In this document: piece after piece, positions 59,964-64,000 of the stretch
How positions within the stretch are numbered: the first letter of the stretch is position 1
Layout of the letters: the number at the start of each line of letters is the position of its first letter
Assembly (NCBI RefSeq): GCF_033439725.1
Contig: NW_026944387.1
Span: forward strand, 620,001 to 684,000
Direction of reading: 5' to 3'
From: Neurospora tetraspora
Lineage: Eukaryota > Ascomycota > Sordariomycetes > Sordariales > Sordariaceae
DNA length: 64,000 nt
Program-made: the position numbers and the translations under genes
Notes under the pieces: model-generated
What the model was told of the DNA's origin: nothing
Database searches by the model: none
What the model saw: the letters and a program-made list of their open reading frames with translations, nothing else

Positions 59964-61599
59964 GATGATGTGAGGCAGGATACCGGGAGTGATACCGGGA
60001 GTAGTAGTTCCTTTTTGTTTGCCTTCACCTAGATGCTGACCTTTTTGGGAACTGTCGATCCCTCAGGCAGAGTATCCGCTAAAGTGAAACGCAATGTGAT
60101 ATGGACCAGCACAGCATCCGCATGAACAGGAGGTCAACGGGAGGAGGGGCGTCGAGGCAAACGTCTGGGTATATACTGTGGTAGCGGCTGTTGATACAAT
60201 TCTGGTTGGAAGGGTCGTGAAGCATGTGTCGAGTAGATGAGCACTTTGGTCAATTTTGGAGCGGATTGGCCACTAGCATAGGGGCCGAATTCAGGCACGT
60301 CTACCACTTGCATTCTCACTCGTGGCTCCCGCATGATGACCTTCAAAAATAGCTTTGGATGGAGGCCAAAAAATCGGTGGTGTTGATTGGGGTCTTGGTG
60401 AGCACCAGAGGTGGTGCTACGCTTGTATGAGACATGATTGGTCGGGTGGACTTGATAGCACCGGAGGGCGAGCGGCAAGGGACTCGACGCGATTGGCTGG
60501 CACATGGTGACCACGCCGGCGAGGTTGTCTATCCCCGCCTCCACCCGTTGTTAACCCCTGGCGATTGGTGCTGCTCCCGCGTCCCGTCCTTGGCCTCTCT
60601 GTTTTTTCGATTTGGATATGTCTTGTCCCTGGACCCCAGGCCTCGCACGAGAGAGCCTCGACTGTGGCATTCTGTGAAGCGAGGGTGAGGCTCTTCCTTC
60701 GAAATAAACTCTTCCAAACCCACCGCCTTTTCCCAGGAATGTGACTCGTGCCTGGCTAGCCTTGACAGGTCCTCCAACGATGAGGCGTACCTTGCAGTGT
60801 TCGAGCCTCGTTACCGCCGCGATGGGTCCAGAACTTGTGATGGTTACCAGTGACGGCAGTTGGCCTGAGAAAGTCACAGTGATGGGCACATGTGATAAAA
60901 GTCACGACACCACTAGTGAAAGGAGAAGCCAACGGTTATTGATAAAGAGCTCTCTATCCACCAAGCTATCGCCTTGGGTTTGGTGGATGAGCAGTCACTT
61001 TGACCAACAATCACACAGCAGCAGGTGATGGTGATGGCCCCAAAGGAAGATCACCATTTCACGTCAGCCGCATGTGCCAATGCCATTTGTTGGTTGAGTC
61101 TGGCACTAGAGTCCGAACTGATCCTGATCGATAGCACAATCCTGTCAGCTATATCACGGATGGTGGTGTTCATTGAGCTTGATATTTTAGACGCCCGGAT
61201 CGCTTTCAACGAGCAAAGCCGTGGAGCGAGTTCATGCTGTTGTCGACCGTGCCCCTGATTCTAGCTGGCCCCTTAAACCACGATGCTGGGTGGAAAAGAC
61301 TTCGCACCGCGCAGTGGCCGAGATATGATCCGAAGTTGGGTTGAGGGGTCGAGTCTTTGCGATCGAGTTGCGATATTAAAAAGAGGGCTGATACATATCA
61401 GATGTTGAACTGCAATGCAACGGTTCGGCACCAGACAAGGTCTGCTTTATCCATGGTGATCGCCATTGGGTCCTGGACATTTGAGGGGTTTAAAGGATAA
61501 CATGATGATGAGATCTTTGCGTTGGGTTAAGGGCCTGATCGGCTGGATGTGCTTCCGTCGGGAACACGCCTTTTCTATTGCTTTTTGACCGCCAAGATC
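59964..61599. other. intergenic: promoter of the membrane-protein gene, up to the AT-rich block
   Basis: About 1.6 kb. Normal composition to around 61560, then composition drops sharply. No gene or site recognised. Confidence 0.5.
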
Positions 61600-64000
61600 G
61601 ATTTTTTTAGGAAGCTAGACCAAAATTAGCAGTAGATTACCGCTGTACGCTATTCTTAACAGCCTGTATACTAATTAGGGTGCTAAATTTTGTACCGTGC
61701 TAATACGGACCGTATTACTTCCCTATTTAGGTTTAAGTATCTCAATTTTTCATAGTATTGAATATTATATACTCGATATTCTGCCAGAGTCGACGAAAGC
61801 TCCTAGACTATGTTTATAGTCGAATATACGAAGTATACGAATATATAACGAATATAAATATAAAAATCCAGCTAAATTAGTATAGTTACGGGGTATAGTT
61901 TTAGTTCTATTGTATTTTAGAATATTTTGTCGTAGGATATTAAAAGCGACTACTTACTATAATGTTTATACAAATCAATTCTTTAAATCCTGTTATAAAA
62001 TCGATATAGATAGTATCAGAATGCAACACGGGCGCGTATAACCGTAGCACGACGAGTATATACAAAATAATAAAATAACTAAAGCTAAAGAAGGAAAGAG
62101 GGAGAGGTTGAGAATTAAGTTCGGTTGAATACCCTTATATAGGGTATATCCAGATTCTGCCAACCTCTACCGCCTTCCTAATCTAATATTACATATAAAT
62201 GCGATATGCAGGTCGTAGTACTAATTAAACGGTCGCGACGAACTAATTAAATAGGCTTATATATCTTAATTCTAGTTTAGCTAACTAGAGGGCGTACATC
62301 CCTAAGAATATAGGTTTTATAATAGGACGAGTAGGGCCTTAGTACTTATATACAGGGTATCGGGACCTATATCGTTATACTACCCCCCCCCCTCCCCCCC
62401 TGGGGTTAAGGCTCAGCCTTAGAGCTGAAAAGAAAAAATGAAAAAATTAATTCAAATAGGAATCGAATACTTCCTTCAACTTTATTTCCTTACTATCGCT
62501 TTTCTCCTCAATCCTACTCTTAAACCTTCCTTAAGTTTATTATCGTTAATATAGGGCTCTTTATCTCCCGCTAACTAATTAATTAAGCGTTTAGGTAGTT
62601 CTAATATTACTAAGTTTATTTTATAATAATCCCTTAATAGCTTTACTACATTACTAAAATTATTTACTAGCTAGAATTAAAAGTCGGGGTCCTAACTTCT
62701 TTATTCTACCTAATACTCTAACTTTCCTCTTATAACCTTTAATAAAATTACTTTTAAAACTTCCTACTCTTCTTTATTACTAATTATCTTACTAGTAAGG
62801 TTTTCGTTATTTTATTTTAGAAGGGGGTTATTAGGATAGCGTTTTAAATCATTAAGATAGTAAATAATAGTACCCTTCCAAGTTTTAGGGACTTCCAATT
62901 CGTATAAGTAACCCTTTATTACTTTAATACAATATAGTACTTAAGTTTATCTTTAATCTAATTTATCGCTAGGCCGGTCTATAATCTAACCTCGCTTAAT
63001 AATAAAAATTCGATCGCTAATGCTGAAATCGGATTCCCGTTTATCTTTATTCGTTTAAATTATTTATTACTATTAAACCTTTTCGATACTTTCCTATACT
63101 ATTATATAATACTATTTTAATTAATTTATTTACGGGGTAAGCGTAAGTATACTCGAATTTCCCAATTTAGTATATTAGGTATAATATATCCTATAATAAC
63201 CTCTTTAGACAATAGCTTTTTTAAATTATTATAAGGAAGGTTTATTTAAACCGCATTTAGTATTAGAATATATTTTAATTAATTGTCTTAATTATAATTA
63301 ATATAAAGTTTCATTCGCTAATCGATATATTAATAGAAATTCTCTACCTACCTTATAATTTGTAAATATCTTAAAGTAACTAACTTCTATTTAATATTTA
63401 AAAGTAATAATATTTCCTATATTATTTAAGATACGAATTAAAGACCGTAGTTGCTAATAATTTCCGTCAGTGAATTATAGAAGCGGTAGGGTCCGCGATA
63501 ATATAAAATTATTACATCTTTAATTATAATAGAATTCTTATAAGGAATATTCTAATTAGCTTTCGCAAAGTAATCTATAATAATTATAATTATATTATAT
63601 CCGTAACAGTCTTTTAATATCAATTTAAAATTTATTACTAGCGAATTAAAAGGTTTATATTCCTCGATTAAAAAGATAAAATATAGTAATCTTAGTATTT
63701 TATTTCTAAATATTTTAGAATCCTTATATATTTAATAATTATTAATATATTGATTTATATTTATAATTATAGTAGGCTATTAATAACGTTTATATAATAC
63801 CCTTCTTATTTTATTACAGCCCGGGTAAATAGCTATTACTAAATAATAAGCGGTTTCGATTAATTTAATACAAAGGTTATCTTTTTTAAGGATTACTAGT
63901 TTATTATTTTTTAATAATAAACCATCTAAAAAAAAGAGTAAATTTTCTTCTTATACTTTAACGCGATAAATTAAAAAAAATTCTATAGTATAATTAGTTT
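61600..64000. mobile_element. AT-rich, RIP-degraded repeat relic (family not identified), running off the window
   Basis: From about 61600 to the end, A+T is very high, TA dinucleotides abound, and no open frame of useful length survives on either strand. A short C-rich tract (about 62384-62402) interrupts it. In Neurospora such blocks are the remains of transposons altered by repeat-induced point mutation and are usually DNA-methylated heterochromatin. The element is heavily broken and old; I could not assign it to LINE, LTR or DNA-transposon type, and its right end is outside the window. Confidence 0.8.

Overview
The window is nuclear DNA of a filamentous ascomycete, almost certainly Neurospora crassa or a very close relative. 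Genes are widely spaced and split by short introns (51-70 bases) with GTAAGT/GTATGT donors and CTAAC-like branch sites. The last 2.4 kb is extremely AT-rich and looks like DNA degraded by repeat-induced point mutation (RIP). Three recognisable Neurospora genes lie together: nit-6 (nitrite reductase), qde-2 (Argonaute of quelling) and sah-2 (SREBP-type bHLH factor). From memory, these carry neighbouring locus numbers on N. crassa linkage group VI; I could not check this.

Layout: 1-5.7 kb is gene-poor apart from a possible 3' end of a gene at the left edge. Next come nit-6 (-, 5.7-9.5 kb), a neutral ceramidase (-, 10.6-13.0), a dynamin/SLIP-GC-like large GTPase with reading-frame anomalies (-, 15.1-18.4), a conserved protein of unknown function (-, 19.5-21.1) and an LSB5-like VHS/GAT endocytic adaptor (+, 22.2-23.8).

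From 24.2 to 39.9 kb, five consecutive genes form the N-acetylglucosamine (GlcNAc) catabolic cluster: GlcNAc-6-P deacetylase (-), a GH3 NagZ-like protein fused to GNAT-type acetyltransferase domains (+), glucosamine-6-P deaminase (-), an atypical hexokinase that is the likely GlcNAc kinase (+), and an NDT80/RON1-type transcription factor (+). Together they would phosphorylate GlcNAc, deacetylate and deaminate it to fructose-6-P, and switch the set on. No GlcNAc transporter is in the window. qde-2 follows (-, 40.9-44.3), ending tail-to-tail with the RON1-type gene, then sah-2 (-, 47.6-50.9), a 7-kb gene-poor stretch with an unusual perfect inverted repeat, a single-pass membrane protein of unknown function (-, 58.1-60.0), and the AT-rich block from about 61.6 kb to the end.

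The most interesting points are the GH3-GNAT fusion with a non-canonical active site inside the GlcNAc cluster, the 33-bp-arm inverted repeat and its diverged relative at 55.6-56.5 kb, the frame anomalies in the large GTPase, the long insertion inside the NIT-6 Rieske motif, and a consensus NIT4 site with GATA clusters upstream of nit-6. No tRNA, rRNA or CRISPR was seen by eye.
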